From an uncultured Pirellulales bacterium (GTDB lineage: Bacteria; Planctomycetota; Planctomycetia; Pirellulales; Lacipirellulaceae), in NCBI GenBank assembly GCA_947258835.1, contig CAMYJY010000149.1, positions 1-12,474 on the forward strand: DNA of 12,474 nt, in the 5' to 3' direction. Under the pieces are notes generated by a model, which was given only the letters and a program-made list of their open reading frames with translations, did no database searches and was not told where the DNA came from. Below, piece after piece: positions 1 through 6,536 of this stretch (positions within the stretch are counted from its first letter, which is position 1; the number at the start of each line of letters is the position of its first letter). A program made the position numbers and the translations under genes.

Positions 1-244
1 GTTGCTGGAAGCCACCCGCTTGCTGGAAGACGACATTGTCCAGGATGTCCGCGATATTGATTTGGGCTTAATTTACGGCATTGGTTTTCCTCCCTTCCGC
101 GGCGGGCTTTTTCACTGGGCCGACACGCTAGGAGCCGCGGCGATTGTGGAAAAACTTGCCACCTACGAGGCCTTGGGGAAACGTTTTCAACCAACCGCCT
201 TGCTCCTGGAAACCGCCCGCGGCAACGGCAAGTTTTATGATTAG
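1..244 (+). CDS. 3' end of FadB/FadJ-type multifunctional beta-oxidation protein (3-hydroxyacyl-CoA dehydrogenase C-terminus), partial
   Basis: This is the last ~80 residues of a gene that begins before the window; the frame is open from base 2 to the TAG at 242-244. The stretch YGIGFPPFRGGLFHWAD is typical of the C-terminal 3-hydroxyacyl-CoA dehydrogenase domain of the alpha subunit of the fatty acid oxidation complex, and the protein ends in KFYD, like FadJ/FadB proteins, so the 3' end looks intact. The full enzyme would combine enoyl-CoA hydratase and NAD-dependent 3-hydroxyacyl-CoA dehydrogenase activity in the cytoplasm. The next gene on the same strand is a FadA-type thiolase, the usual partner, which supports the call. 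FadB cannot be told from FadJ from this fragment. The stop codon lies inside a 15-bp hairpin. Confidence 0.85.
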   Translation, partial: LLEATRLLEDDIVQDVRDIDLGLIYGIGFPPFRGGLFHWADTLGAAAIVEKLATYEALGKRFQPTALLLETARGNGKFYD

Positions 245-276
245 ACCTTGATCGAGCTTTGCTTGATCAAGGTCTA
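242..276. repeat. Perfect hairpin over the stop codon of the FadB-like gene
   Basis: TAGACCTTGATC (242-253) is the exact reverse complement of 265-276, and three further pairs (one G-U) leave a 5-nt loop (257-261). The stem is long enough to act as a transcript 3'-end structure. There is no T-run after it on either strand (GGAAAAAAG follows on the plus strand), so it is not a canonical intrinsic terminator. It might stabilise the mRNA or attenuate read-through into the thiolase gene. Confidence 0.6.
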
Positions 277-385
277 GGAAAAAAGATGAAAAGACTTGAA
301 AACCATTTGTATGTTGTGCTGGTAGGTTGCATGGCACAGCAAGCAGGAACGCATTTCGCCAGGCGGCAGAGCCTGCCTCCGGCTC

Positions 386-464
386 GGGGTCTGGCTCATT
401 TTTGCGGCGCGTCCCGCGATGTCACCCACACCAGCATAGCCGCCGCAAAAATGTGCCTGACCCC
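386..464. repeat. Imperfect 24-nt inverted repeat with 31-nt loop, candidate REP/MITE-like element
   Basis: The arm at 386-409 and the arm at 441-464 are reverse complements at 22 of 24 positions; the core CATTTTTGCGGCG / CGCCGCAAAAATG is perfect. A tandem 14-nt repeat follows directly. The structure fills most of the gap between the FadB-like and FadA-like genes and codes for nothing convincing. A GGGGTCAGGC-AAAAATG type of arm resembles sequences I associate with small palindromic elements mobilised by Y1/RAYT transposases, but no transposase is present here, so that link is inference. Confidence 0.55.
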
Positions 465-484
465 CTTGACCTGACCCCCTCGAC
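457..484. repeat. Two tandem copies of a 14-nt unit
   Basis: CTGACCCCCTTGAC (457-470) is followed immediately by CTGACCCCCTCGAC (471-484), 13 of 14 identical. The array abuts the right arm of the 386-464 inverted repeat and ends 14 nt before the thiolase start codon, in the stretch where a ribosome binding site would be expected. No clear Shine-Dalgarno motif is visible there. Confidence 0.6.
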
Positions 485-498
485 CTCAGAGACGACCC

Positions 499-1545
499 AT
501 GAAATCCGCTGTTATCGTTGACTGTTGTCGCACCCCGATCGGACGAGCGCACCCCGAAAAGGGCGTCTACCGCCACGTGCGGGCGGACGACTTGGCCGTG
601 ACCGTGGTGCGGGCGCTGGTGGAGCGCACGGGTATTGATCCGGCAGAAATTGAAGATGTGCTGCTGGGCAACACGCAGCAACATAAGGAACAAGGTTTTA
701 ATATTGCTCGCATCGTATCGCTCATCGCGGATCTGCCCAGTTCCGCCGCCGGGGTCACGGTCAATCGCCTCTGCGGCAGTAGCCTGCAAGCGGTCAACCA
801 GGCGGGCCACGCCATTGTAGCGGGGGCGGAAGATGTGCACATTGTCGGCGGCCTGGAGCACATGCAGCACGTGCCCATGGACACGGGCATCGACTTCAAT
901 CCCAAGCTGTTTCAGGCTACCAGCCGCGGCGCGCTGCAGATGGGAATTACGGCGGAGTTTCTCGCCCAAACCCAAGGCATCGATCGCGAGGCACAGGATG
1001 CCTTTGCCCTGCAAAGCCATCTGCAGGCCGCGGCCGCCACAGCAGACGGGCTGTTTGCCGCCGAAATCATCCCCGTGTGGGGCCAGAACGAAGCGGGAGA
1101 GCGCACACTTATCGAGCAGGACCAATGCATCCGCCCCGACGCCAGCCTGGAAACCTTGGGCGATCTGAAACCGGCCTTCATGCCGGGCCTCGGCACGGTG
1201 ACAGCCGGCAACAGCTCACCCTTGAACGACGGCGCTGCGGCACTGCTGATGATGAGTGAGGAAAAGGCCCGCGCCCTGGGGCTCAAGCCGCTGGTGCGGA
1301 TCCGCGCTACAGCCGTGGCCGGTGTGGATGCGGCCGTGATGGGCACCGGACCGGTACCCGCCGTCCACAAAGGGCTGCAGCGGGCCGGGCTCACACTGGC
1401 GGACGTCGACCTGATCGAACTCAACGAGGCCTTTGCCGCACAGTCTTTGGCTTGCATCCGCTTACTGCAGCTGGACCCAGAAAAGGTCAATGTCCACGGC
1501 GGTCGAGCGGTGCGACTAATCCCCCGACTCCAAAACCTTTTTTAG
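499..1545 (+). pseudogene. FadA-type thiolase (acetyl-CoA C-acyltransferase), C-terminally truncated
   Basis: The product would be 348 residues, against about 390 for thiolases. An intact enzyme cleaves 3-ketoacyl-CoA with CoA in the last step of beta-oxidation. The N-terminal thiolase fold is well preserved: start KSAVIVDCCRTPIG, nucleophile Cys92 in NRLCGSS, and the NEAFAAQ motif near residue 315. The family sequence stops after VNVHGG (about residue 335; base ~1503). The expected GHPLG motif with the catalytic His and the final CxGGGxG motif with the second catalytic Cys are missing. They are replaced by 13 unrelated residues that partly read the antisense of the uvrA 3' end. As written it cannot be a working thiolase. 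The gene follows the FadB-like gene on the same strand, as in fadBA-type operons. The break is abrupt, with no spacer before uvrA, so a genomic rearrangement or an assembly deletion/misjoin are both possible. The identity is certain; pseudogene status is less so. Confidence 0.8.
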
Positions 1546-4080
1546 CCAGCGCCCAGTGTAACTGTCAGGGCACTGGGCAATGTCTTCCGGGGTGCCGGCC
1601 GCCACGATGTGGCCACCGCCTGCGCCGCCTTCGGGCCCCAGATCAATCACCCAATCGGCCGTTTTAATCACGTCCAGATTGTGTTCGATGACGAGCACTG
1701 TCTGGCCGCGCTCGACAAGTTTTTGCAAAACGCCCAGCAAGCGGGCAATATCCTCGGGATGCAGCCCCGTGGTGGGCTCATCCAGAATGTAGAGCGTGTT
1801 GCCGGCTGTCGGGCGTCCCAACTCAGCAGCCAACTTGATCCGCTGGGCTTCGCCACCAGACAGGGTGGTGGCGGACTGCCCCAGCGACACGTAGCCCAAA
1901 CCTACTTCGACTAAGCACGACAGCATGCCATGCAGGAACGGATGATTGGCAAAAAAAGCAACGGCTTCGTCAATGCTCATCGCCAGCACATCGGCAATGG
2001 ATTGGTCACGAAAGCGCACGGCCAAGGTTTGTCGATTGAACTGACGGCCTTGGCAGGAGGGGCAGGGCAGGAATAGATCGGGCAAAAAACGCATGTCGAT
2101 CCGCTGCACACCGTGCCCCTGACAGGTGTCACAGCGGCCCCCCGCGGCATTGAAACTAAACCGGCCCCGCTTGTAACCCAACTGTTTGGCAGCTTTGGTG
2201 CTCGCGAAGAGCTGACGAATACCGTCAAACAGGCCCGTGTAGGTGGCCGGATTGCTGCGCGGCGTGCGGCCGATGGGGGCTTGGTCGACATGGATCAAGC
2301 GCTCGAGTTTGTCGCTGCCCGCCAGCTCGCGATAGGGCCCCGGCGGGGCAGTGGCCCCCTGCAACTTACCGGCCACCGCGCGGGCCAAGGTATCGATCAC
2401 TAGGGAACTCTTACCCGAACCGCTCACGCCCGTGACACAGGTGAGCGTGCCCAGGGGAACATCCACGTCCACTTGCTGCAGGTTATGCAACTCGGCACCG
2501 GTGAGACGGAGGCTGCTGGCCTTCGTGACGCGGCGACGATGCTGGGGCACGGGTATGGTCCGCCGGCCGGCTAAATAACCACCGGTCAGCGAATGCGGGT
2601 GCTGGGCCACTTGCCGGGGTGGGCCCGCGGTGATGACCGTACCACCTTGGTCGCCGGCGCCGGGCCCCATGTCCACCAACCAATCGGCCGCCTGCATCAG
2701 GTCCTGGTCGTGTTCCACCACCAGGACCGTATTGCCTTGCTGCTGGAGGTCGCGGAGGGAGGCGATTAGCTGGTCGTTATCGCGGGGGTGCAGCCCAATC
2801 GAAGGCTCGTCCAGAATATACAGCACCCCCACCAAGCCCGATCCCAGACCGGTTGCCAGCCGTACCCGCTGCAGTTCTCCCCCACTGAGGGTGTCGGCGG
2901 TCCGATTGAGGGCCAGGTAAGCCAGGCCGTTGTGCAACAAAAAACGGAGCCGCTTGAGAATCTCGGCCAGCAGCGGTTCCGCCACCGGCTGCTGCGCGGG
3001 ACTCCAGGTGAGCGAGGTAAAAAAATCGTTCACCTCTGTCAGGGATAGGGCCGTAATTTGCTGGATGGCCAGGCCCCCCAGCCGGCAGGAGCGGGCCTCG
3101 GGCCGTAGCCGTGCCCCCTGGCAAGCGGGGCACGCGGTCTGCGTTTTCGAGTCTTCCTCGGCGCGGGTACCCAATCCATCGCAGCCAGGACAAGCGCCAT
3201 AGGGGCTGTTAAAACTGAAGGTCCGCGGCTCGATTTCTTCTAGGTTCCGGTGGCAAGCGGGGCAGGCATAGAGGGTGCTGTACACCCGCTCCTGCCAGGA
3301 CGAGGCTGCCTCAGGCACTCGGAAACTAATGCGCAGGCTGCCCGCACCATGCTTGAGGGCCAAGCGCACCGATTCAGCCAGTCGGTTTTCGATGCCCTCG
3401 CGAATCACCAGGCGGTCCACCACCGCTTCGATCTGATGCCGCACGGTCGCCTGCAGCGGGGGAGCCTGTTCCACATCGTAGGTGGCCCCATCAATCCGCA
3501 CCCGCACAAAACCTTCCTGCCGAATCCGTTCCATAATTTCGGCGTGCTGCCCGGTGCGGCCACGGACCATAGGTGCCAGCAGCATCACCTTGGTGTCTAC
3601 CGGCAACTGGGCAATGGCGGTTTGAATTTCGGCCGGCGTCTGTTGGGAGATGGGTATTTGGCAATCCGGGCAAGCGATCTCCGCCGTCCGCGCCATCAGC
3701 ACCCGCAGGAAATCGTAGATTTCGGTGATGGTGGCCACGGTACTGCGGGGATTTTGACGGGCCGGATGTTGATCGATGGCAATGGTGGGCTGGAGACCTT
3801 CGATGCAATCCACATCGGGCCGCTGCAGCTGATCAAAGAACTGCCGCTCGGAAACGGACAGGCTTTCCAGGTATTGCCGCTGGCCTTCGGCCAGCAAGGT
3901 GTCAAAGGCCAGAGAACTTTTGCCGGAGCCACTGAGGCCGGTGAGCACGACCAATTGGTGCTGCGGGATATCCAGATCAATATTTTGCAGATTATGGGTC
4001 CGCGCCCCGCGGATGCGAATCGCGTCACCGCGTGGCAAGGACAAGTTTTTGGCAGAGGATCTAATGGCGGTGTTCGTCAT
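1516..4080 (-). CDS. uvrA: UvrA excinuclease ATPase subunit lacking the insertion domain
   Basis: This DNA damage-recognition ABC ATPase of nucleotide excision repair dimerises, scans DNA and loads UvrB. The chosen ATG at 4080 gives 854 residues; a TTG at 4134 in the same frame would add 18. Numbering from the ATG: Walker A GLSGSGKSS at 48; a UvrB-binding region at about 130-255 that resembles E. coli UvrA (LLAPMV, RVRIDG, VVDRLVIR); zinc module CPAC 273-276 / CPGC 297-300; signature LSGGE at 398; Walker B LYILDEPSIGLH at 420; second Walker A GVSGSGKSS at 551; zinc module CDTC 650 / CPSC 673; LSGGEAQR at 740; LYILDEPTTGLH at 763. Between GLGTR and ACPACQGARL, where typical UvrA carries roughly 100 residues of insertion domain, there are only about nine residues, explaining the short length (E. 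coli 940). The C-terminus is complete. No clear Shine-Dalgarno precedes either start. It converges on the truncated thiolase and overlaps its aberrant tail by 30 nt. Confidence 0.9.
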   Translation of the reverse strand: MTNTAIRSSAKNLSLPRGDAIRIRGARTHNLQNIDLDIPQHQLVVLTGLSGSGKSSLAFDTLLAEGQRQYLESLSVSERQFFDQLQRPDVDCIEGLQPTIAIDQHPARQNPRSTVATITEIYDFLRVLMARTAEIACPDCQIPISQQTPAEIQTAIAQLPVDTKVMLLAPMVRGRTGQHAEIMERIRQEGFVRVRIDGATYDVEQAPPLQATVRHQIEAVVDRLVIREGIENRLAESVRLALKHGAGSLRISFRVPEAASSWQERVYSTLYACPACHRNLEEIEPRTFSFNSPYGACPGCDGLGTRAEEDSKTQTACPACQGARLRPEARSCRLGGLAIQQITALSLTEVNDFFTSLTWSPAQQPVAEPLLAEILKRLRFLLHNGLAYLALNRTADTLSGGELQRVRLATGLGSGLVGVLYILDEPSIGLHPRDNDQLIASLRDLQQQGNTVLVVEHDQDLMQAADWLVDMGPGAGDQGGTVITAGPPRQVAQHPHSLTGGYLAGRRTIPVPQHRRRVTKASSLRLTGAELHNLQQVDVDVPLGTLTCVTGVSGSGKSSLVIDTLARAVAGKLQGATAPPGPYRELAGSDKLERLIHVDQAPIGRTPRSNPATYTGLFDGIRQLFASTKAAKQLGYKRGRFSFNAAGGRCDTCQGHGVQRIDMRFLPDLFLPCPSCQGRQFNRQTLAVRFRDQSIADVLAMSIDEAVAFFANHPFLHGMLSCLVEVGLGYVSLGQSATTLSGGEAQRIKLAAELGRPTAGNTLYILDEPTTGLHPEDIARLLGVLQKLVERGQTVLVIEHNLDVIKTADWVIDLGPEGGAGGGHIVAAGTPEDIAQCPDSYTGRWLKKVLESGD

Positions 4081-4110
4081 ACGAGGTGCGTGGGGCGGCG
4101 GATCCCACCT

Positions 4111-4187
4111 CCGGCTTGAACGGGGGTCCGCCAACTACAGCGAGCTACCGTTCGCAAGACATTGGCCCGCTTCCGTTGGTCGCTTAC
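4111..4187 (+). repeat. Dispersed repeat family 1, copy A
   Basis: This copy lies between the methyltransferase stop and the uvrA start. It runs from CCGGCTTGAACGGGGG through CAGCGAGCTACCG and ACATTGGCCCGC to CCGTTGGTCGCTTAC. Closely similar sequence recurs at 6433-6479 (same orientation) and 8318-8392 (reverse), with partial copies at 8246-8265 and 9442-9486. The part GCGAGC-TACC-GTTCGC can fold into a 6-bp hairpin. It is noncoding and likely a genome-wide intergenic repeat. Any role in regulating uvrA is not visible. Confidence 0.65.
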
Positions 4188-4193
4188 AGTTGA

Positions 4194-4203
4194 CACAGCT
4201 GTG
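4194..4203. repeat. 10-bp perfect palindrome CACAGCTGTG
   Basis: It lies between the methyltransferase stop (4223) and repeat copy A. A palindrome this size could be an operator half of the uvrA upstream region or simply chance. It does not match the usual LexA box pattern. Confidence 0.25.
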
Positions 4204-4222
4204 CAAACTCTGTTCGATTCAC

Positions 4223-5002
4223 TCAATCGACTACCCCGATAGACTCCAGGAAATCGAGCGGAATTGAATCCGTCAATCTTCCCACCAATGCGAAATACTT
4301 CAGTGGGACACCTTCCATGGACAGTCGATGGGTATAACGTTCCAACTGGTAAACGTCCAGGTATTCCGAGAAGATCAACTCACGAATAAAGCGCGAGAAG
4401 CCCGTGTCGTCAGAATGATCGAGAAACGTCTCTTTGATGTTAAAGGCAACCCAGCCGTCCGTGCGGAGAAACTTCAGTGCCGTAAAGAACGCTCTCGGGG
4501 GAATATCACCAAATCCGAGAGCGGCGACTGACGTGAGGCAGTCGAAACACCATTCTTCCAATTCTTCCCATCGCTCGTCACTCAAGTTCGTAAAGTCAGC
4601 AACAACATAATCATCATAAGCCATAGGGCGGTCGCGATAGGCGGCATCGCGAGCTTCCGAGAGGACGTCAGCTCCAATAATGCGGGCGACACCCATACCG
4701 CGGAGACGTTCAGCCATCATGCCATTACCCGCTCCGAGGTCGAGCACCCGCAACTCGGTGCAACTGACCCACTCGGAAGTCAGGCTATCCTGCAACAACT
4801 CCGAAACCTTCTTCGGCGAGGTGCATTTGAGTCGCTCGTAGAAAAGCTGTTCGTAGAGACCTGGCTTGGAAAATATACGGTCATAATCATGAAAGAGGAT
4901 TTTTCGTGCTGAGCCGTCCTCAATCAGATTAAAGTAGGCCTCATCTTGCTCAAGGTGATGTTCTTGCTCAGGTGGAAATTGAATTCGGTATCTGGAAGGC
5001 AT
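4223..5002 (-). CDS. Class I SAM-dependent methyltransferase, substrate unknown
   Basis: The 259-residue protein has a Rossmann-type methyltransferase core. Motif I is VLDLGAGNG at residues 86-94, followed by the acidic GADV (Asp112) that would bind the SAM ribose, an ADF at about 135, and the later strand DGWVAFNIKETF at about 182-193. The first 80 residues are a helical N-terminal extension with a LFHDYDRIFSKPGLYE segment typical of small-molecule or Williams-Beuren-type methyltransferases. No membrane segment or signal peptide is seen. The ATG is supported by a GAGGGA Shine-Dalgarno six to seven bases upstream. It lies upstream of uvrA on the same strand with a 142-nt gap containing a repeat, so cotranscription is possible but a repair role does not follow. 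By eye its base composition is more AT-rich than its neighbours, which hints at a separate origin. The substrate cannot be named. Confidence 0.8.
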   Translation of the reverse strand: MPSRYRIQFPPEQEHHLEQDEAYFNLIEDGSARKILFHDYDRIFSKPGLYEQLFYERLKCTSPKKVSELLQDSLTSEWVSCTELRVLDLGAGNGMMAERLRGMGVARIIGADVLSEARDAAYRDRPMAYDDYVVADFTNLSDERWEELEEWCFDCLTSVAALGFGDIPPRAFFTALKFLRTDGWVAFNIKETFLDHSDDTGFSRFIRELIFSEYLDVYQLERYTHRLSMEGVPLKYFALVGRLTDSIPLDFLESIGVVD

Positions 5003-5780
5003 GTGTTCCCTCGACGAGGTCTGGAGGAGTTATGGAATTCTCAATGGAATAAATCAAGGGAGCAATTTGTCTCTCGACAGAAATGGCACAGACACGCACC
5101 AGATGTGCCAGCTGTACGACATTCGCTGCGAAACCCTTATTATGCAAATATTCTCCGTGTCTTGTAGTGCCGCTAAGTTCTTGATTACGCCAAGGAAATA
5201 GGCAGTGAAGCAAGTGACGGCACACCTCTGCCTCAAGCAGCTCAGACTGGAAACTCCAGAAACTGAAAATCCATCTATTCCCTCGGCCATCAGCAATCAG
5301 CTGTTTCCCCTCCGATTTCGCTGACTTCGCCATCGAATCGCACATTCAGGAATCGCGTGGTCAGCCACGCGTGACGCTCCCAGAACTTGCTCTCCACGCC
5401 CGCGAGCGACAATCCCTAGAACGGTTTCCCCTGGCATAGCCGGGCTCCCAGCTCAAGGCCAGCCGCGGGGCTGGACGATTTCAGTGACTGGTTTTCCCCG
5501 CCACACAGAGCGGCGGCGGACCAGCAGGGGGCAAAAAATCGGCTCCGTCGCTTGATGATCGTGGCCAGGGCTGCAAATCCCCACCGCATCAGGACATCCC
5601 CACAGACCGTTCATGGTCCGCAGGGCCCAGCTCGCAGGCGTTGTGGCCCTGCATAGGTTGCTAGCGGGGCTAAGCCAGATTATCATCAACTGTTTATTCA
5701 GACTGAAAACACAGTTGCCGAGTGCCGACCGGTTGGCGCCGGAAAGGCTCACTTCCTCGACCTCCCGGCCCGTATTTGTT
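5003..5780. other. Long intergenic stretch with no convincing gene; short GC hairpins
   Basis: No reading frame here has recognisable protein content or a good start. The left part (to about 5300) is AT-richer, like the adjacent methyltransferase, and the right part is GC-rich. Two small hairpins stand out: CGCGTGG-TCAG-CCACGCG at 5354-5371 and CCAGCC-GCGG-GGCTGG at 5459-5474. Their GC-rich, short-loop form is like that of intergenic palindromes elsewhere in the window. Acetolactate synthase large subunit (ilvB), often found before ilvN, is absent. The stretch may hold a decayed gene or the edge of an insertion. Confidence 0.5.
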
Positions 5781-5854
5781 GTGAGCCGGCGCGGGAAAAG
5801 AGTTTGATTTCCTGGGCTCTACCGGCTTCTTGGAAGCCTTGTTTTGAGTTTGAG
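5781..5854 (+). promoter_or_regulatory. Hairpin leader element upstream of ilvN, repeated upstream of the RimK-like gene
   Basis: The core at 5814-5854 matches the reverse strand of 10573-10613 at 38 of 41 positions, including GGCTTC-TTG-GAAGCC, a 6-bp hairpin with a 3-nt loop that differs only in the loop (TTG or ATG). It is followed by TTGTTTTGAGTTTGAG. Weaker similarity extends left to GTGAGCCGGCGCGG at 5781 (GTGAGTCGCCGCGG in the other copy). It ends 29 nt before the ilvN ATG. It may be a transcribed leader, a promoter-bearing cassette or a dispersed repeat; the sequence does not decide. Confidence 0.5.
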
Positions 5855-5883
5855 CTGTTTGGTTTTAGCTTGGAGTTGCCACG

Positions 5884-6423
5884 ATGCGCCACGTTCTCTC
5901 TGCCCTGGTGCAAAACGTGCCTGGCGTGTTGGCCCACGTGGCAGGCATGTTTGCCTCCCGCGGGTACAACATTGACAGTCTCGCCGTCGGTGAGACCGAA
6001 GAACCGCACCTCTCCCGCATGACCTTTGTCGTGGTAGGAGACGATGCCGTCCTGGATCAGGTGCGTAAGCAGTTACAGAAAATCGTCACCGTCGTCCGAG
6101 TGGATGACATTAGCTCCCAAGAATACGTCGAACGGGATCTGATGTTGCTCAAGGTCCGCTGCGATTTGGAGCGGCGATCGGAGATTAACGAGCTCTGCCA
6201 GATCTTTCGCGGCCGGATCGTCGATGTGTCTCCCGAGCAGGTAATCGTGGAGATATCAGGCCAAGAGAAAAAAGTGCAGGCCTTTATCGAACTGATGCGC
6301 CCCTTTGGCATCGTCGAACTCGTCCGCACCGGCCGCATCGCCATGGTGCGTGGTGTCCCCCAGGCACCGGACAACAGCTCGCTACGGGCCGTCGCCGCAC
6401 CAGCCGCAGCGACGGAATCATAA
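5884..6423 (+). CDS. ilvN: Acetolactate synthase small (regulatory) subunit
   Basis: This 179-residue protein activates the catalytic IlvB subunit and confers valine feedback control in the first common step of isoleucine, valine and leucine synthesis. An N-terminal ACT domain is plain (about 1-75): NVPGVLAHVAGMFASRGYNI followed by DSLAVG, the valine-binding region of the family. The C-terminal ALS small-subunit domain follows at about 83-165 (EYVERDLMLLKV, EISGQEKKVQAFIELM, GIVELVRTGRIAM). The length is normal (160-180). The ATG has a GGAG Shine-Dalgarno at 5872-5875, 8 nt upstream. ilvC follows 113 nt later on the same strand, so an ilvNC operon is likely. The large subunit gene is not adjacent. 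The alanine-rich tail after residue 165 is not conserved in the family. Confidence 0.95.
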   Translation: MRHVLSALVQNVPGVLAHVAGMFASRGYNIDSLAVGETEEPHLSRMTFVVVGDDAVLDQVRKQLQKIVTVVRVDDISSQEYVERDLMLLKVRCDLERRSEINELCQIFRGRIVDVSPEQVIVEISGQEKKVQAFIELMRPFGIVELVRTGRIAMVRGVPQAPDNSSLRAVAAPAAATES

Positions 6424-6432
6424 AGGAGCGGG

Positions 6433-6479
6433 GCGCGCTACCGCTCGCAAGATGTTTGTCCGCTCCCATTGGTCGCTTT
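6433..6479 (+). repeat. Dispersed repeat family 1, copy B, inside the ilvN-ilvC gap
   Basis: GCGCGCTACCGCTCGCAAGA, then TTTGTCCGCTCCCATTGGTCGCTTT, aligns with copy A (4135-4187) and, reversed, with 8318-8366. It begins 9 nt after the ilvN stop and would be transcribed within an ilvNC mRNA. The GCGCGC-TACC-GCTCGC part can form a short hairpin with one mismatch. It could modulate the ratio of the two products, but no direct evidence is visible. Confidence 0.6.
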
Positions 6480-6536
6480 GGTTTCCGTAGCATCTAAATT
6501 TTTTCACCGCCAGCAACTGATAGGAATGAATCTCTC

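Noticed and set aside
242..285. Intrinsic terminator after the FadB-like gene
   Set aside because: The hairpin is strong but no T-run follows on either strand, so it is listed only as a hairpin repeat.
274..1125. Minus-strand reading frame of 283 codons
   Set aside because: It lies antisense to the thiolase and through the inverted repeat; its protein has no family features, while the plus strand is a clear thiolase.
3250..4119. Plus-strand reading frame of 289 codons
   Set aside because: It is antisense to uvrA, whose motifs are unmistakable; the long frame is a by-product of GC-rich codon use.
4081..4134. TTG start for uvrA adding 18 residues
   Set aside because: The added residues are Pro/Arg-rich and not UvrA-like; they are encoded partly by repeat copy A. 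The ATG at 4080 is preferred.
4968..5345. Minus-strand frame of 125 codons upstream of the methyltransferase
   Set aside because: It overlaps the methyltransferase start in another frame and shows no recognisable content.
5453..5752. Minus-strand frame of 99 codons in the gap before ilvN
   Set aside because: Its composition is not protein-like, it has no family resemblance, and it includes the GC hairpin at 5459-5474.
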